Below are positions 17,282 through 27,832 of a stretch of 64,000 bases of DNA, in pieces. Position numbers and translations under genes: made by a program. This DNA comes from Schlesneria paludicola DSM 18645 (GTDB lineage Bacteria > Planctomycetota > Planctomycetia > Planctomycetales > Planctomycetaceae). The notes beneath the pieces are model-generated. The model made no database searches, had not been told where the DNA came from, and saw only the letters and a list, made by a program, of their open reading frames with translations. The stretch covers positions 2,461,253-2,525,252 of the forward strand of contig NZ_JH636434.1 of the NCBI RefSeq assembly GCF_000255655.1, written 5' to 3'. The stretch's first letter is position 1, and each line of letters begins with the position of its first letter.

Positions 17282-19156
17282 TTACTTCGGAGCCGGGGCT
17301 ATCGCTTTTGAAGCCCCGCGCTGCGCCCGTTCCCGCTCGCGACGCTCGAGAGCTTCGATCGTTGGCTGAGGGATGGCCGAAATGAGCTTACGCGTGTATT
17401 CGTTCTGCGGGTTCGCATAGATTTCGTCAGACGGGCCGAACTCGACGATTTTCCCCGCGTTCATGACGGCCATCATGTCCGACATGAATTTGACGACACT
17501 CAGGTCGTGACTAATAAAGACGTACGTCAGCCCGCGCCGTTCCTGCAGGTCTTTCAACAGATTCAGAACTTGTGCCTGAACCGACACATCGAGAGCCGAA
17601 ACCGATTCGTCGCAGATCAAGAAGTCCGGCTCGACGGCCAGTGAACGCGCGATACAAAGCCGTTGGCGCTGACCACCCGAAAACTCGTGAGGATAGCGAT
17701 GCAGGTGTTCGGACAGCAGTCCAACTTCTTCCAGCAATTGAGCCGCTCGATCTTGACGATCCCGGTTGTGCTTGCCGATTCGATGAACGCTCATCGCTTC
17801 CGTCAGCATTGCCTCGACCGTCATGCGAGGATTCAGTGAGCTGTAGGGATCTTGAAACACAATCTGCATGCGGCGACGTTCACGTCGCAATTCAGCTCCA
17901 CGCAGACTCGACCAGTTGATGCCCTCAAACATCACAGTCCCGCTCGTAATGGGCAACAGACGCAGAATCGCCCGCCCCGTCGTCGTCTTCCCACAACCTG
18001 ACTCACCAACCAGCCCCAGCGTTTGACCTTTATAGACATCAAAGCTGATGTCATCGACGGCCTTGTTGTAGCCAATCGTACGACGCAGCAGACCCTGCTT
18101 GATTGGGTAGTACACGCGCAAATGGCTGACACTCAGCAAGGGCGACTGACCTGCGGCGACATACTCCTTTGATGCAGTGGGACTGACCGTCGCTGCCGTC
18201 GATGACTCGGCACGCGGATGCAGTAACCGGCCACGACCGCGTCCTTCGATCTCGGCCAGGCGTGCCGGGCTGAGCGCCTTTTCCGTGATGATCAAATTGC
18301 CATCAGAATCTTTGGTCGACTCCATGTAGTCGGCAACGGTGGGAAGACGGCGTCGAGTCGTGTCCAGACGAGGTCGACACGCCAGCAATCCTTTGGTGTA
18401 GGGGTGCTGCGGTCGCGTGAACACGTTCTTGGCAGTGTCGTATTCGACAAGCTTGCCTCGGTACATGACCGCGACTTCGTCCGCGATCTCGGCGATCACG
18501 CCCAAATCGTGCGTAATGAACAAGATCGCCATCCCACGTTCGTCACGCAACTTGCGAATCAGATCCAGAATCTGGGCCTGAATCGTGACGTCGAGCGCCG
18601 TGGTCGGCTCATCGGCGATCAGCAGTTTAGGATTGCAGGCCAAGGCCATCGCGATCATCACACGCTGCTTTTGGCCCCCCGACATTTCATGCGGATACTT
18701 GAGTAGCGATTGTTTCGGACTGGGAATCCCAACCTCTTCGAAAAGTCTTTGAGCACGATTCATCGCTTCGGTCCGCGAGATTTTTTCGTGCAGCCGCATC
18801 GCTTCCGCCACTTGATCGCCGACGCGATAGACGGGATTCAACGACGTCCCAGGTTCCTGAAAGATCATGCTCAGATCTTTGCCGCGCATATGCCGCATCT
18901 CGGCACGCGGAAGTTGCACCAGATCTTTCCCCAGAAATGCGATCCGTCCCGCTTCAATCTTTGCACCGATGTCAGGCAGCAGCCGCATGATCGTCAGCGA
19001 CGTCACGGATTTTCCCGAACCCGACTCACCGACCAACCCCAGTGTCTCCCCCTCACGAATCTTGATCGTCAGGTCATCCACGGCTTTGACCGTGCCGCCG
19101 TCCGAATGGAAATAGGTCTTTAGACCGGTGATTTCGAGCAGTGCAGGATCCGTCAT
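17282..19156 (-). CDS. Oligopeptide-type ABC transporter ATPase, DppD-DppF fusion
   Basis: This 624-residue protein holds two complete ABC ATPase domains in tandem. The first half has Walker A GESGSGKS, the signature [15 protein letters not shown] and Walker [13 protein letters not shown]. The second half has [24 protein letters not shown] and [11 protein letters not shown]. Each half ends with the oligopeptide-binding extension rich in Arg and Pro ([12 protein letters not shown] in the first). Such fusions (GsiA/YejF-like) power dipeptide, glutathione or microcin uptake. No permease or binding-protein gene lies beside it, so its partners must be encoded elsewhere. Predicted to be cytoplasmic and membrane-associated. 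Confidence 0.92.
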   Translation of the reverse strand: MTDPALLEITGLKTYFHSDGGTVKAVDDLTIKIREGETLGLVGESGSGKSVTSLTIMRLLPDIGAKIEAGRIAFLGKDLVQLPRAEMRHMRGKDLSMIFQEPGTSLNPVYRVGDQVAEAMRLHEKISRTEAMNRAQRLFEEVGIPSPKQSLLKYPHEMSGGQKQRVMIAMALACNPKLLIADEPTTALDVTIQAQILDLIRKLRDERGMAILFITHDLGVIAEIADEVAVMYRGKLVEYDTAKNVFTRPQHPYTKGLLACRPRLDTTRRRLPTVADYMESTKDSDGNLIITEKALSPARLAEIEGRGRGRLLHPRAESSTAATVSPTASKEYVAAGQSPLLSVSHLRVYYPIKQGLLRRTIGYNKAVDDISFDVYKGQTLGLVGESGCGKTTTGRAILRLLPITSGTVMFEGINWSSLRGAELRRERRRMQIVFQDPYSSLNPRMTVEAMLTEAMSVHRIGKHNRDRQDRAAQLLEEVGLLSEHLHRYPHEFSGGQRQRLCIARSLAVEPDFLICDESVSALDVSVQAQVLNLLKDLQERRGLTYVFISHDLSVVKFMSDMMAVMNAGKIVEFGPSDEIYANPQNEYTRKLISAIPQPTIEALERRERERAQRGASKAIAPAPK

Positions 19157-19262
19157 GCAGCAACTTTCCGCGAAAACAAAACGATCAACGAGTCAAGAAT
19201 TCGTGATTGCAATCAAGGGGTGATTCGAACCGCAAGTCATCCAGCGTGAACTCCGCAAGCCG

Positions 19263-20387
19263 CTAGTGGCTCTTCGCACGCAACTTCTCATAGAACGCAC
19301 TTAAATCATGAGGAAACGGCATACGAAAGCGGAGTTCCTCACCCGTTAAGGGATGTGCGAACCCCAACTCCGCCGCATGCAACGCCAAGCGAGGAGCTTT
19401 ACTGCGGTCATCGACTTGTTTCGCCGCGAACGGCTGGCTGTACTTCACATCACCACACACCAGATGTCCCCGCTCGGACAAGTGGATGCGAATCTGATTT
19501 GTACGGCCCGTTTCAAGCTGGCACTCAACCAGCGAGTACTTCCCAAGATCTTCGAGCGGCCGTACGTGGGTCACCGCGCGCTGCCCCATCTTGGGATTAT
19601 TGACGCTCCCGCGCCGACCATCGCCACGATCGCGAACCAGATTCGAACTGATCGTTTCGGCTACGGGATGCCCATGCACGATGGCCCAGTAAACACGATG
19701 TGCGGTGTGTCGACGGAACTGTCCGATCAAATTCTCTTCCGCTTCGGCCGATCGCGCCATCACCAGCAGACCGCTGGTATCACGATCAAGCCGGTGGACC
19801 AGACGCAACGCGGGCTGTCGCATCCTCTGATTCTTTTTCCCGTTGGCGCCCATCGAGCGACGGACGATCAGCTCCATGACCGCTTCGTCGAGCGATGGAT
19901 GAAGTGCTTTCTTTTCGGCGGGCCAGTTCCGTTCCTCAGGACGGCGATGCGTCATCATGCCCGAGGGCTTTTCGACGACAACCACGTGAGGATCGATCAG
20001 CAGAATCTGAACATCATTCGGCTGAGGTGTTTGAACTCGCCGGTCATGCGCCGCGATGACATCACCCGCTTCGACGCGTCGAGCTTCGCTCAGGCATGCC
20101 ACACCATTCACCGACACTTGGGCGCGTTCCAGACGCTGCCTGAGTTTCGACCAAGACTCGCCTGGGATGGCGAGCCGCAATACGGCGAGCACCGTTTTGC
20201 CAACGAGATCTTGAGACACAGTAAACGAGACGGAATCGGGCATCCTGGGCGGCGCAATCTGTTCAAATCGATTGTTCGAAGATCCATTCACGACCATGAT
20301 TATAGCAGATTGGGGACTTTCTGCCGAAGCGGTGGACCGCAGAGAATTTGCTGCCGTCGGCGAATTCTCGCGATACGCCCCCCCCAC
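19263..20387 (-). CDS. RluA-family RNA pseudouridine synthase
   Basis: This protein of up to 374 residues has an S4-like RNA-binding region (LRQRLERAQVSVNGV) followed by the catalytic domain. The RluA signature RLVHRLDRDTSGLLV contains the essential Asp, and later GRTNQIRIHLSERGH and LALHAAELGF fit the family. The true start is uncertain. The first ATG gives an unusually polar 48-residue leader, while internal ATGs at 20297 and 20240 are alternatives. A TATAAT run lies directly before the 20297 ATG and may be a promoter -10 element, which would favour the 20240 start. It overlaps the ThpR gene region on the opposite strand only through this leader. Confidence 0.88.
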   Translation of the reverse strand: MGGAYRENSPTAANSLRSTASAESPQSAIIMVVNGSSNNRFEQIAPPRMPDSVSFTVSQDLVGKTVLAVLRLAIPGESWSKLRQRLERAQVSVNGVACLSEARRVEAGDVIAAHDRRVQTPQPNDVQILLIDPHVVVVEKPSGMMTHRRPEERNWPAEKKALHPSLDEAVMELIVRRSMGANGKKNQRMRQPALRLVHRLDRDTSGLLVMARSAEAEENLIGQFRRHTAHRVYWAIVHGHPVAETISSNLVRDRGDGRRGSVNNPKMGQRAVTHVRPLEDLGKYSLVECQLETGRTNQIRIHLSERGHLVCGDVKYSQPFAAKQVDDRSKAPRLALHAAELGFAHPLTGEELRFRMPFPHDLSAFYEKLRAKSH

Positions 20388-20416
20388 TGAAACATGACAC
20401 GCGAGTGATTTTCAGA

Positions 20417-21007
20417 ATGGCAGCATCAATGACCAAATTGTTCGTAGGAGTGATCCTGCCGGATGACGTCAGGACAAAATTGCACGCAATTCAGCCGCCC
20501 GTTTCTCAAGGCGTCAGGCCCACAAATCCAGATCAGCTGCATCTCACATTGCATTTCATCGGACTGGCTGATCCCGAACCGATTGAACAATCGCTCAGCA
20601 CGGTCATATCACCGCCATTCTCGCTGTCGATTGCGGGCGTCGGACATTTTCAATCCTCAGACGGTGGCGTCATCCTCTTTGCGGAAGTCGATCCGTCCGA
20701 GGGATTGCGAAGCCTGCATGAGCATATCGGGGCGGCCCTGAGCAGTACCGGACTTCAGATTGAAACGCGCCCCTATACTCCTCATATCACTCTCGCCCGC
20801 TGTCATCGTGTGCGAACACCGGGCTTGCTAGGAAACTTTCTCAGCCAGCACGAGAATTTTTCGCTTCCCGCTTTTGCGGTCAAAAACTTCGTGCTGTATT
20901 CCAGCGAGAGTGGTACCAGGGGACCGGTCTACACGGGCCTGAGAACATTTCGCCTGGTTGAACTGAACACGAACACCACGCCTCCAAGTCGACACGGAAC
21001 ACCCTGA
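20417..21007 (+). CDS. thpR: RNA 2',3'-cyclic phosphodiesterase (2'-5' RNA ligase family)
   Basis: This 196-residue protein has the two diagnostic HxTx motifs of the 2H phosphoesterase superfamily: HLTLHFIG in the first half and HITLARC in the second. The length matches the ThpR/LigT family, which hydrolyses 2',3'-cyclic phosphate ends of RNA. ATG at 20417 or at 20429 is the likely start, because the upstream open frame is low in family resemblance and overlaps the divergent pseudouridine synthase leader. It is divergent from rluA-like and convergent with the response-regulator gene. Cytoplasmic. Confidence 0.85.
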   Translation: MAASMTKLFVGVILPDDVRTKLHAIQPPVSQGVRPTNPDQLHLTLHFIGLADPEPIEQSLSTVISPPFSLSIAGVGHFQSSDGGVILFAEVDPSEGLRSLHEHIGAALSSTGLQIETRPYTPHITLARCHRVRTPGLLGNFLSQHENFSLPAFAVKNFVLYSSESGTRGPVYTGLRTFRLVELNTNTTPPSRHGTP

Positions 21008-21033
21008 CGGATTCCAGCGAACGACGAACTCCG

Positions 21034-21522
21034 TCACATTTGGAATTCAGGATGCTGCTGTGCGGCACCTTCTTCGTGGGGGGCGATCGCAGCGGGCAAT
21101 ACCATGTCCGATTTCCAGAAGCGTGACAGCTTTTGAACGATCTCGATGAACTTCGCGAGATCCAGCGGCTTCGTGAGGAAGGCATCGACCTTCAAGCCGC
21201 CCAGTTGAGCCATCTCGCCGTCGCCCGTCATGACCACGACGGGAAGCGACTTGAACTGATCGTCGGCGCGAACCTTCGCGAGTAATTCGCGTCCATCCAT
21301 GCCTGGGAGCTTCAGATCAAGCAACAGCAAATCCGGGCGCGGGGCCGCCGCGTACTTGTCCTCGCGCTGCAGGAATCGCCACGCTTCGTTTCCGTCGCTC
21401 AACCAGGTCAATCGATGTTGAATCCGGCCTTGATTTAAAGCCCCAATCGCGATCCGAGCGAACATCAAGCTGTCTTCGACCAGCAAGATTTCCATCGGAC
21501 GACCGACAGTTTCGTGAGACAT
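21034..21522 (-). CDS. Single-domain response regulator
   Basis: This 162-residue protein is a CheY-like receiver without an output domain. It shows the acidic pocket in ILLVEDS, phospho-acceptor Asp in LLLLDLKLPGMDG, a Thr in VVVMTGDG and the conserved Lys in FLTKPLD. About 35 residues after the receiver are polar and end in a Gln/His/Glu-rich tail. The ATG at 21522 is chosen, just after the MFS gene stop, instead of an upstream start inside that gene. It could be a phosphorelay partner of the hybrid kinase at 12.4-15.2 kb, but nothing in the sequence proves it. Confidence 0.82.
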   Translation of the reverse strand: MSHETVGRPMEILLVEDSLMFARIAIGALNQGRIQHRLTWLSDGNEAWRFLQREDKYAAAPRPDLLLLDLKLPGMDGRELLAKVRADDQFKSLPVVVMTGDGEMAQLGGLKVDAFLTKPLDLAKFIEIVQKLSRFWKSDMVLPAAIAPHEEGAAQQHPEFQM

Positions 21523-21533
21523 AATGATCGCTT

Positions 21534-22808
21534 TCAGGCGTTTGACTTCACAGGGCTGGCGTCTTCCATTGTGTCGTGGGCCGGCCACAATCCCGCCAGG
21601 ACGACAAACGCAAAGAGAGGCAATCCGCAGGTGAGTGCCATCCCCATGTCATACGACTTTGTTTGATCGATCCATTTTCCGAATAGCGGATGAAGTGGAG
21701 ACGATGTGATCCAGGCAATCGTTCCAAGCAACCCCAATACTTTACCTTGATGACGGGTCGAAAGTTCCTGGCTGAAGGAATAGTAACAAGGAAACAAGCC
21801 CAAAGATCCCGCAGCAACCAGAAGCAAGACGGTCGTCAGCCCTGGCCCCGCGGGCAACCAGGGGATCAGTCCCCCTAGTGCGACCAGCACCGCACAGATT
21901 CCAAAGGTGACACACCTTGACCAATGAACACTGAACCCGCCGCGATGCAGTCGTCGCGTCAAAAGGCCCGCCGACAAACATCCTACATCGGTAGAGGTGT
22001 TGTACCAAAACATAAAACCGAGCATTTCTTTCTCGGTGTAATTTCGTCCCTGCATCAGGAACTGTGGCATCCACACCCGGAACAGATGCCAGCACGCATT
22101 GATCGCCACGACGATGACAACAAGTAACAGGAACTTGCGGCTGAGAACGGCAGAAACAAACGTATCGCCTGTCCCTGGCGCCGTCCCCGATGCGTCTCCG
22201 GCAGCCGGAACCGGGGCAAGATCTTCAGATCGAGTGGAAACGACCCAAAGCACCGCCCAGATCGCCCCGACGGCGGCAATGATTTGGAAGACGGGCCGCC
22301 AGCTTCCAGGAGCGTCCGTCAGCATCCGCAGCATAATGACGGGAGTTACAATCGCTCCGATCGCCGTCCCGCTTTGCAAAACACTATTGCCCAGTGCCCG
22401 GCTTTCCGGTGGCAACAGGCGATAAGTCGTCTTAAGTGCACAAGGCCAATGCCCCGCCTCAAACAATCCCAGGAACAAGCGACAAAGCAGCAGCCCTGCG
22501 TACGTTTCAACGAAGCCCGTCAGGAATCCCATCATCGACCATAAAAGCAGCACGATCGGATAGAGCCAACGGACATTCGTCCTATCTGCAATTACGCCGA
22601 ACAGCAACGCCCCCGCGGCAAACGCCAGTCCGAATGCCGTCTCGATGTACCCGTATTGCTCCTTCGACAGTTCAAATTCGGTAATGATTCGCTGCGACAC
22701 ATTCGCGAGCGTTTGCCGATCCATGTAGTTGATCGTGCTCGCACAAAGCAACAATCCGCAAATCCACCATGTCGAAATCTTGCTGCGCGAGACCGGCCCG
22801 TTCGTCAT
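21534..22808 (-). CDS. MFS transporter, anion:cation symporter type
   Basis: This 424-residue protein has twelve predicted membrane helices. The N-terminal INYMDRQTLANVSQRI pattern and the loop-2 region FGVIADRTNVRWLYP are typical of the ACS group (hexuronate, glucarate and sugar-acid transporters such as ExuT). A family-typical FEAGHWPCALK occurs near helix 4. Uptake of a sugar acid or similar organic anion by proton symport is the family expectation, but the substrate is not fixed by the sequence. The response-regulator gene follows after 11 bases on the same strand, an unusual pairing. Confidence 0.88.
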   Translation of the reverse strand: MTNGPVSRSKISTWWICGLLLCASTINYMDRQTLANVSQRIITEFELSKEQYGYIETAFGLAFAAGALLFGVIADRTNVRWLYPIVLLLWSMMGFLTGFVETYAGLLLCRLFLGLFEAGHWPCALKTTYRLLPPESRALGNSVLQSGTAIGAIVTPVIMLRMLTDAPGSWRPVFQIIAAVGAIWAVLWVVSTRSEDLAPVPAAGDASGTAPGTGDTFVSAVLSRKFLLLVVIVVAINACWHLFRVWMPQFLMQGRNYTEKEMLGFMFWYNTSTDVGCLSAGLLTRRLHRGGFSVHWSRCVTFGICAVLVALGGLIPWLPAGPGLTTVLLLVAAGSLGLFPCYYSFSQELSTRHQGKVLGLLGTIAWITSSPLHPLFGKWIDQTKSYDMGMALTCGLPLFAFVVLAGLWPAHDTMEDASPVKSNA

Positions 22809-22900
22809 GCAGTTTCTGCCCTTCGGTACGAAAACAAATGCAGTCCTCGCGACCGAGCGCCTCTCGAAGACGCCTCACTCGCAACGACGAGATGACGGGA

Positions 22901-23506
22901 TCAGCGTGCCGAGAAATTCTCGAGCAACTTCAGTCCCACTTTCTGACTCTTTTCGGGATGAAACTGTGAGGCGAACAGATTTCCCCGTGCAACCATCGAC
23001 GTAAACTCGATTCCATAGTTGGTTCGCGCGGCAATCACGCTCTCATCGCGAGGCCGAACGTAATAGCTATGCACAAAATAGAATGACGCGTCGGCCGGAA
23101 TTCCTTGCAAAAGCGGCGATGGCTTGGTCGTCATCAAACTGTTCCAGCCCATGTGCGGAACCTTCAAATCTGCCATCGCCGGAAATCGAACGACGTCACC
23201 TTCCAGAACACCCAGCCCTTTCCATTCGCCGTCTTCAAAGCTGACATCGAAGAGCATTTGCAGGCCAAGGCAAATCCCAAGGAACGGCTTATCGCGCTGA
23301 ATGAATTCGCGAATCGGATCAACCAGTTCCAGCCGCTGCAATTCGTGGATCGCATCTCGAAAAGCCCCCACGCCGGGTAGGACCAGCTTTTTTGCAGTCG
23401 CAATCTGTTCGGGCTTGGTCACGATTTCGGCCGCGACGCCTAGTTTTTCGAATGCTTTCTGGACACTTCTGAGATTGCCCATACCGTAGTCGACGATTCG
23501 GATCAT
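22901..23506 (-). CDS. hisH: Imidazole glycerol phosphate synthase, glutaminase subunit
   Basis: This 201-residue class I glutamine amidotransferase of histidine biosynthesis supplies ammonia to HisF for making IGP and AICAR. The start [19 protein letters not shown] is the family signature. The nucleophile Cys lies in [10 protein letters not shown], and the His-Glu pair in QFHPEKSQ. The ATG at 23506 is preferred because the family begins there, and an upstream in-frame ATG adds 15 unrelated residues. No other his gene is adjacent, so the pathway is dispersed here, which is common in planctomycetes. Confidence 0.95.
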   Translation of the reverse strand: MIRIVDYGMGNLRSVQKAFEKLGVAAEIVTKPEQIATAKKLVLPGVGAFRDAIHELQRLELVDPIREFIQRDKPFLGICLGLQMLFDVSFEDGEWKGLGVLEGDVVRFPAMADLKVPHMGWNSLMTTKPSPLLQGIPADASFYFVHSYYVRPRDESVIAARTNYGIEFTSMVARGNLFASQFHPEKSQKVGLKLLENFSAR

Positions 23507-23610
23507 GTTCGATGCACGTGATGAAAAGTGTAGTGTGAGGAATCGGAACACCGACTGGACACCGCCGCAACGAACGAGTTCGATACGGCAGGCGCTTTTG
23601 TTCCCCTTGT

Positions 23611-25098
23611 CTATTTGCCTTGTCGGCGAGCAAGTTCGACGAGAGTCCTGACCATGTGACCAGTTCCCCCCGCTTCACGATGAGGTTTATTCGACGAAGC
23701 GAAGGCGGGCCCCGCGATATCCAGATGAACCCAAGGCTTATCCGCGACAAAGTGTTGCAGGAATCGAGCCGCGGTGATCGCGCCACCCCAGCGTCCGCCC
23801 GTATTCTTGATATCGCCGACGTCGCCTTTGATCAGATCTTCATACAAGTCCCACATCGGCAACTGCCAGACGTCTTCGCCGGTCGACTTCGCTGCGGCCA
23901 ACACCGCATCGCACCAATTCTGGTTGTTGGTGAACGCACCGGACACGTCTTCGCCTAGCGCGACCACGCAAGCACCGGTCAACGTCGCCAGATCAACGAT
24001 TCGATCGACTCCCGCATCGACCGCGTAGCTCAAGACATCCGCAAGAACCAGTCGTCCTTCCGCATCCGTATTCAGGACTTCGATCGTCACACCGTTTCGT
24101 GCCGTCAGGATGTCGCCCAGCTTGAATGCCGCCCCGCCGATCATGTTTTCAACCAGGCCCATGTAGCCGACGACATTGACGGGCAATTTCAGCCGCGCAA
24201 TCGCGGCCATGGCTCCCAGGACCGTCGCGGCCCCGGCCATGTCGCACTTCATCGTGAGCATCCCGTCCGTCGGTTTCAGAGACAGCCCACCACTGTCGAA
24301 AGTGACACCTTTTCCGACCAGAGCCAGCTTCGGTGCATTCGGTCCACCACCATTGTGCTCAACGACAACCATGCATGGCGGCTGTGGACTGCCCTGAGCG
24401 ACCGCCAGCATCGAATTCATCCGCTCCTGCTCGAGTCGTGGCTTTTCGAAGACTTCGATTTTCAGCCCGAACTCCACCGCGACGGCTTGCGCCCGTTTGG
24501 CGAAACCCAGCGGAGTGATCTCTTGCGGCGGGCGATTGACGAGATCGCGAGTCAGATTGATCGCCTCGCCAAGAATCGTACCGCGAGCGACCGCCGCGTC
24601 AATTTCAGAGGAATTCCCAGACGCCGCAATTTGAACAGACGCAAATGGGTGCCGGCCTTTCTCGGTCCGATACAAATCTTGTCCCACCGAACCGACAAGA
24701 CTTGCCGTGATCGCCGATGCAACGATCTCTGCTGGCGAGATCGCGCCCACGGCGTCACCAGGGATCGCGAACGCAATTCGCACTTCCTTCTTGTCGGAAA
24801 TCGCGCGACTGGCCGTCGTCAACGCTTTATCGAGTCGTGCCAGCGTCAAATCGTTGGCAACCCCCAATCCGACAAACAGCAGTCGAGTGGCTCCGATGCC
24901 GGTGACGCCACGCAGGGGCAAGGTCGATGCCAGCTTGCCGGACAAGTCACCCAACGATTTGAGTCGAGCGACAATTCCCCCCAACGCCTGGTCGAGTTGA
25001 GCCAAGGCACCGGACAATTCTGCAGATTCCACGACAGGAACAATCAACCAATCAGCTTCGATCTGCGTCCATGGCTTGTCGATTCGGCGAATCTCCAT
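23611..25098 (-). CDS. pepA: Leucyl aminopeptidase, M17 family
   Basis: This 495-residue cytosolic dimanganese or dizinc aminopeptidase has the expected family length. The C-terminal catalytic domain carries the metal-binding and active-site runs [31 protein letters not shown] and the M17 signature [14 protein letters not shown]. The N-terminal macro-like domain (residues 1-170) is present. The ATG at 25098 is preceded by a GGAAG-type ribosome-binding site. It lies on the same strand as hisH with a gap of about 100 bases and may be transcribed with it. Confidence 0.95.
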   Translation of the reverse strand: MEIRRIDKPWTQIEADWLIVPVVESAELSGALAQLDQALGGIVARLKSLGDLSGKLASTLPLRGVTGIGATRLLFVGLGVANDLTLARLDKALTTASRAISDKKEVRIAFAIPGDAVGAISPAEIVASAITASLVGSVGQDLYRTEKGRHPFASVQIAASGNSSEIDAAVARGTILGEAINLTRDLVNRPPQEITPLGFAKRAQAVAVEFGLKIEVFEKPRLEQERMNSMLAVAQGSPQPPCMVVVEHNGGGPNAPKLALVGKGVTFDSGGLSLKPTDGMLTMKCDMAGAATVLGAMAAIARLKLPVNVVGYMGLVENMIGGAAFKLGDILTARNGVTIEVLNTDAEGRLVLADVLSYAVDAGVDRIVDLATLTGACVVALGEDVSGAFTNNQNWCDAVLAAAKSTGEDVWQLPMWDLYEDLIKGDVGDIKNTGGRWGGAITAARFLQHFVADKPWVHLDIAGPAFASSNKPHREAGGTGHMVRTLVELARRQGK

Positions 25099-25591
25099 CG
25101 CTTCCAGTATCCTTCTTCACGGATTGAATGAACTGTCGAATTCAGGGGGGGAACGATTCCAACAAATTGGCTTGCCACGGCCTCAGACGCACTCATTGTG
25201 CCGCCATCGGGAGCCAACCGCCGCAATACAAAACGTCTTGATACCGCCGAGTCAACGGCCATCAGAAAGACATTCCCGTGGAACGATTTAACGCGAAACC
25301 CATCAGATTCACAAGCCGGGGCCAAAGCACCAGAATCGGCATCTCCATCCGAAGCCCGTGTTTTCGCCACAAGGGAACAACCTGCACGAGCGCGTTTGAC
25401 TCAATCCACGCCACAATTAATCGAGGTCGAGCACTTGGGAGCGCGAGTCAATCAGCCCTGGTCAACTGAGCACAACTCTGAACAGAACGTCAGTGCCATC
25501 ACCTTCGCAGCCAACCTTCGGGTTTCGAACGATAATCAGAATTCACATGCACAAGCGGCATCTTCGCTCTGGCGATGCGACACCGACAACC
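25099..25591. other. Intergenic region without a supported gene
   Basis: About 490 bases between pepA and the tam-like gene. Open frames here have no recognisable composition or ribosome-binding site, and no strong hairpin was seen. Confidence 0.4.
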
Positions 25592-26359
25592 TTAGCGTGA
25601 CGCAACAAAGAACATCCGGGGCATGGGGAACACCGTAACACCATCACGTGCCGGATACGATTCTTTTAACCGTTCGCCGACGGCAGCAAGGAATTCCACT
25701 TTGTCCTCGTCGTGAAGACGCTCCAACAGCGGACGCAGCGCCGTGCCTTTGAGCCACTCGAGCACTGGATTGTCGCCGGTGAGCATGTGGTAGTAGGTTG
25801 TTTCCCAGGCGTTGACCGTCAGCCCGAGATCTTGCAGCAGGTGAACGTACCACAACATCGGCTGGACGGATTGCCGATGTAAACCCACACTCTCAAGCAA
25901 CGTTGCCCAACGCGGGTCTGCGACGGTTTCTTCGATTGCTACCTGACTCACCGCCCGAAAACGGTTGGGCATCTGGACCGCCAGAGTCCCCGTCGGACAT
26001 AACATTTGTACCCAATGTGACAAGACGCCAGCATGATCATCGAGCCACTGCAACGCAGCATTGCTGACAATGAGATCGAGTGGTGCCTTGCTGGACCACT
26101 CGGCGATATCGGCGTGCTCAAACTCCAGTTGCTCCGAAATTGAAAGCGGAACCGCTTGCGCCAGCATCTCGTGCGAGCGATCCACGCCGATGACATGCGC
26201 GCCATGCCATCGCTCGAGCAATGTCCGTGTCAGATTTCCGGCGCCACAACCAAGATCCGCGATCCGCAGAACGTCCTCGGTTCGCACTTGGGACAAGAGA
26301 TCGTTGAATGGACGCGATCGTTCGTCGGAATACTTAAGGTATTGAGCGGCGTTCCACAT
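25592..26359 (-). CDS. tam: Trans-aconitate 2-methyltransferase
   Basis: This is a 255-residue SAM-dependent methyltransferase. The SAM-binding motif I is LRIADLGCGAGNLTRTL, followed by VIGVDRSHEML and DLIVSNAALQWLDDH. The start MWNAAQYLKYSDERSRPF is characteristic of Tam, which methylates trans-aconitate to detoxify this inhibitor of the citrate cycle. The length is typical. The ATG has a GGGG-type ribosome-binding site. It stands alone between pepA and a secreted esterase-like gene. Confidence 0.88.
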   Translation of the reverse strand: MWNAAQYLKYSDERSRPFNDLLSQVRTEDVLRIADLGCGAGNLTRTLLERWHGAHVIGVDRSHEMLAQAVPLSISEQLEFEHADIAEWSSKAPLDLIVSNAALQWLDDHAGVLSHWVQMLCPTGTLAVQMPNRFRAVSQVAIEETVADPRWATLLESVGLHRQSVQPMLWYVHLLQDLGLTVNAWETTYYHMLTGDNPVLEWLKGTALRPLLERLHDEDKVEFLAAVGERLKESYPARDGVTVFPMPRMFFVASR

Positions 26360-26440
26360 CGTGTCACACCCCTGGTTGGATGACTTCAGACTTTGTCAGT
26401 TGATGCGATTCCACGATTCTCTCTGGACCGATCCGTCGAA

Positions 26441-27526
26441 TCATGGAGACGGAACATTCAAATACACTCTCAACCACTCTGCCAGCTGATCAAAGCTTTT
26501 CGGCGAGATCGCATGACCTTCGCGGTGATTGAGAAGACCAAGCCGAACCGTGCGGCCATAGAGTTCATAGATCGGTTGAGCCGCGGCAAGATACGGCCAA
26601 GAACGATCCCCGTCCGCGGCTCCAGGACCGGATTCCCCACCGAGAACGAGAAATGGGCGGGGCGCGATCAGAGCCAGCAACTCCTGATGGTTGCGGGGAA
26701 AATCATCAGAATTGATGACCGGGCCGAGATACCATGGCGCATTCCAATTCGTGGAATTGAATGCAATGCCCCCTTCGCTTGAAACGGCTGCTGCAATGCG
26801 ATCGTCGAACGCCGTGAGGTACAACACTTCCTTCGCACCAAGTGAATGACCAACGGCCCCAAGGCGCTGCCGGTCAACGTCTGGAAGTGCGGCAAGAATG
26901 TCGGTCGCACGCTGGGCATCGTAGAGCATCTTGTGCATGCCGAGTGTTCTTGGGTAGCGCTCGCGGAACTTGGCGACGGCGTCATTGAGGCTGGTTGCGT
27001 CCTGCCAGAGAAAGTTCCGTGGACAGACCACCACGAACCCCTGCCGCGCGAGCTTCAGGCCCAGTTGTTCAGCATCATCGCCTTTAACGCCGGCGATCGG
27101 TTCGATCGTGTCATTGGTCGTGGCGTGCAGCGCGACAAGCCCCGCATGGCGAGTCAGTGATGCCCCTTGAACCGGCTGTAAGAGATACGCTTCGAGGAAC
27201 AGACCGGGCTCGTTTTCATACCGAATCAGCTTCCGCGTCAAACCCTGAAGTTGCTCGGTTCGCAACGTTTCGATGGCCACCGATTTCGGCCGTTTTGGCA
27301 TGGGACCGAGAACATCATGCCAGGCTTGAAGCAACTCAACACGGCGCCGCTTCCAACGGGACAAGGCATCGGCCGCTTGAAGATCCGCGTCCGAAAGAAG
27401 TGGACTCAGCGTTCGAAAAGGTGCGGGCAGGGTCGCAGGAGGACGTTGAACATCCGTAAGCCAGGACACATCGGAAGCGAATGTGGTTGCGGTCGACAAG
27501 ACGAAGCAGACGAGGAATCGATGCAT
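26441..27526 (-). CDS. Secreted alpha/beta hydrolase, acetyl-xylan-esterase-like
   Basis: This 361-residue protein has an N-terminal signal peptide (MHRFLVCFVLSTATTFA). The fold is alpha/beta hydrolase with the nucleophile elbow GHSLGAKEV, a probable catalytic His in LNHREGHAIS and an intervening RPFLVLGGE strand. Comparable planctomycete proteins are annotated as dienelactone hydrolase or acetyl-xylan esterase-like and are often linked to polysaccharide breakdown. ATG at 27526 is chosen because GGTGAGAC precedes it and it begins the signal peptide; an in-frame GTG at 27541 is the alternative. The substrate is unknown. Confidence 0.75.
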   Translation of the reverse strand: MHRFLVCFVLSTATTFASDVSWLTDVQRPPATLPAPFRTLSPLLSDADLQAADALSRWKRRRVELLQAWHDVLGPMPKRPKSVAIETLRTEQLQGLTRKLIRYENEPGLFLEAYLLQPVQGASLTRHAGLVALHATTNDTIEPIAGVKGDDAEQLGLKLARQGFVVVCPRNFLWQDATSLNDAVAKFRERYPRTLGMHKMLYDAQRATDILAALPDVDRQRLGAVGHSLGAKEVLYLTAFDDRIAAAVSSEGGIAFNSTNWNAPWYLGPVINSDDFPRNHQELLALIAPRPFLVLGGESGPGAADGDRSWPYLAAAQPIYELYGRTVRLGLLNHREGHAISPKSFDQLAEWLRVYLNVPSP

Positions 27527-27614
27527 AGTCGTGCGTCTCACCCGAATCAGAATGGGGGCTCAGCAGAATTTAACAGGGATCACGTCCAAAACATCGCACC
27601 CGTTAGCTTGTGAT

Positions 27615-27639
27615 AACCCTTGGTAACAGTTCAAGGGTT
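27615..27639. repeat. Small inverted repeat, possible weak terminator
   Basis: A perfect 8-bp stem (aacccttg with caagggtt) around a 9-base loop. It lies downstream of the Hsp70 gene and lacks a T run. Confidence 0.3.
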
Positions 27640-27832
27640 GGGACCGAACGCATTTTCATCGCGGAAAATGTGAGAGGCCACTTGAGGCATCCGCATCCAA
27701 GCAATCCTAGGCTGATAAACATGGGGCGCCCCCCCTCTGGCCCGCAAACGACGACTTACTCTTGCCACGGTGCAGCCCAGACGTACAAAGTTCCGGCCGA
27801 AACTCCTCATGGGAAACATCGAGAAATTCGGC

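Noticed and set aside
19190..19262. tRNA-like sequence gattcgaacc near 19214
   Set aside because: The flanking bases do not form the T stem or acceptor stem, and no cloverleaf could be built.
19353..20390. Open frame of 345 codons opposite the RluA-type gene
   Set aside because: It lies antisense to a gene with clear pseudouridine-synthase motifs and shows no family pattern.
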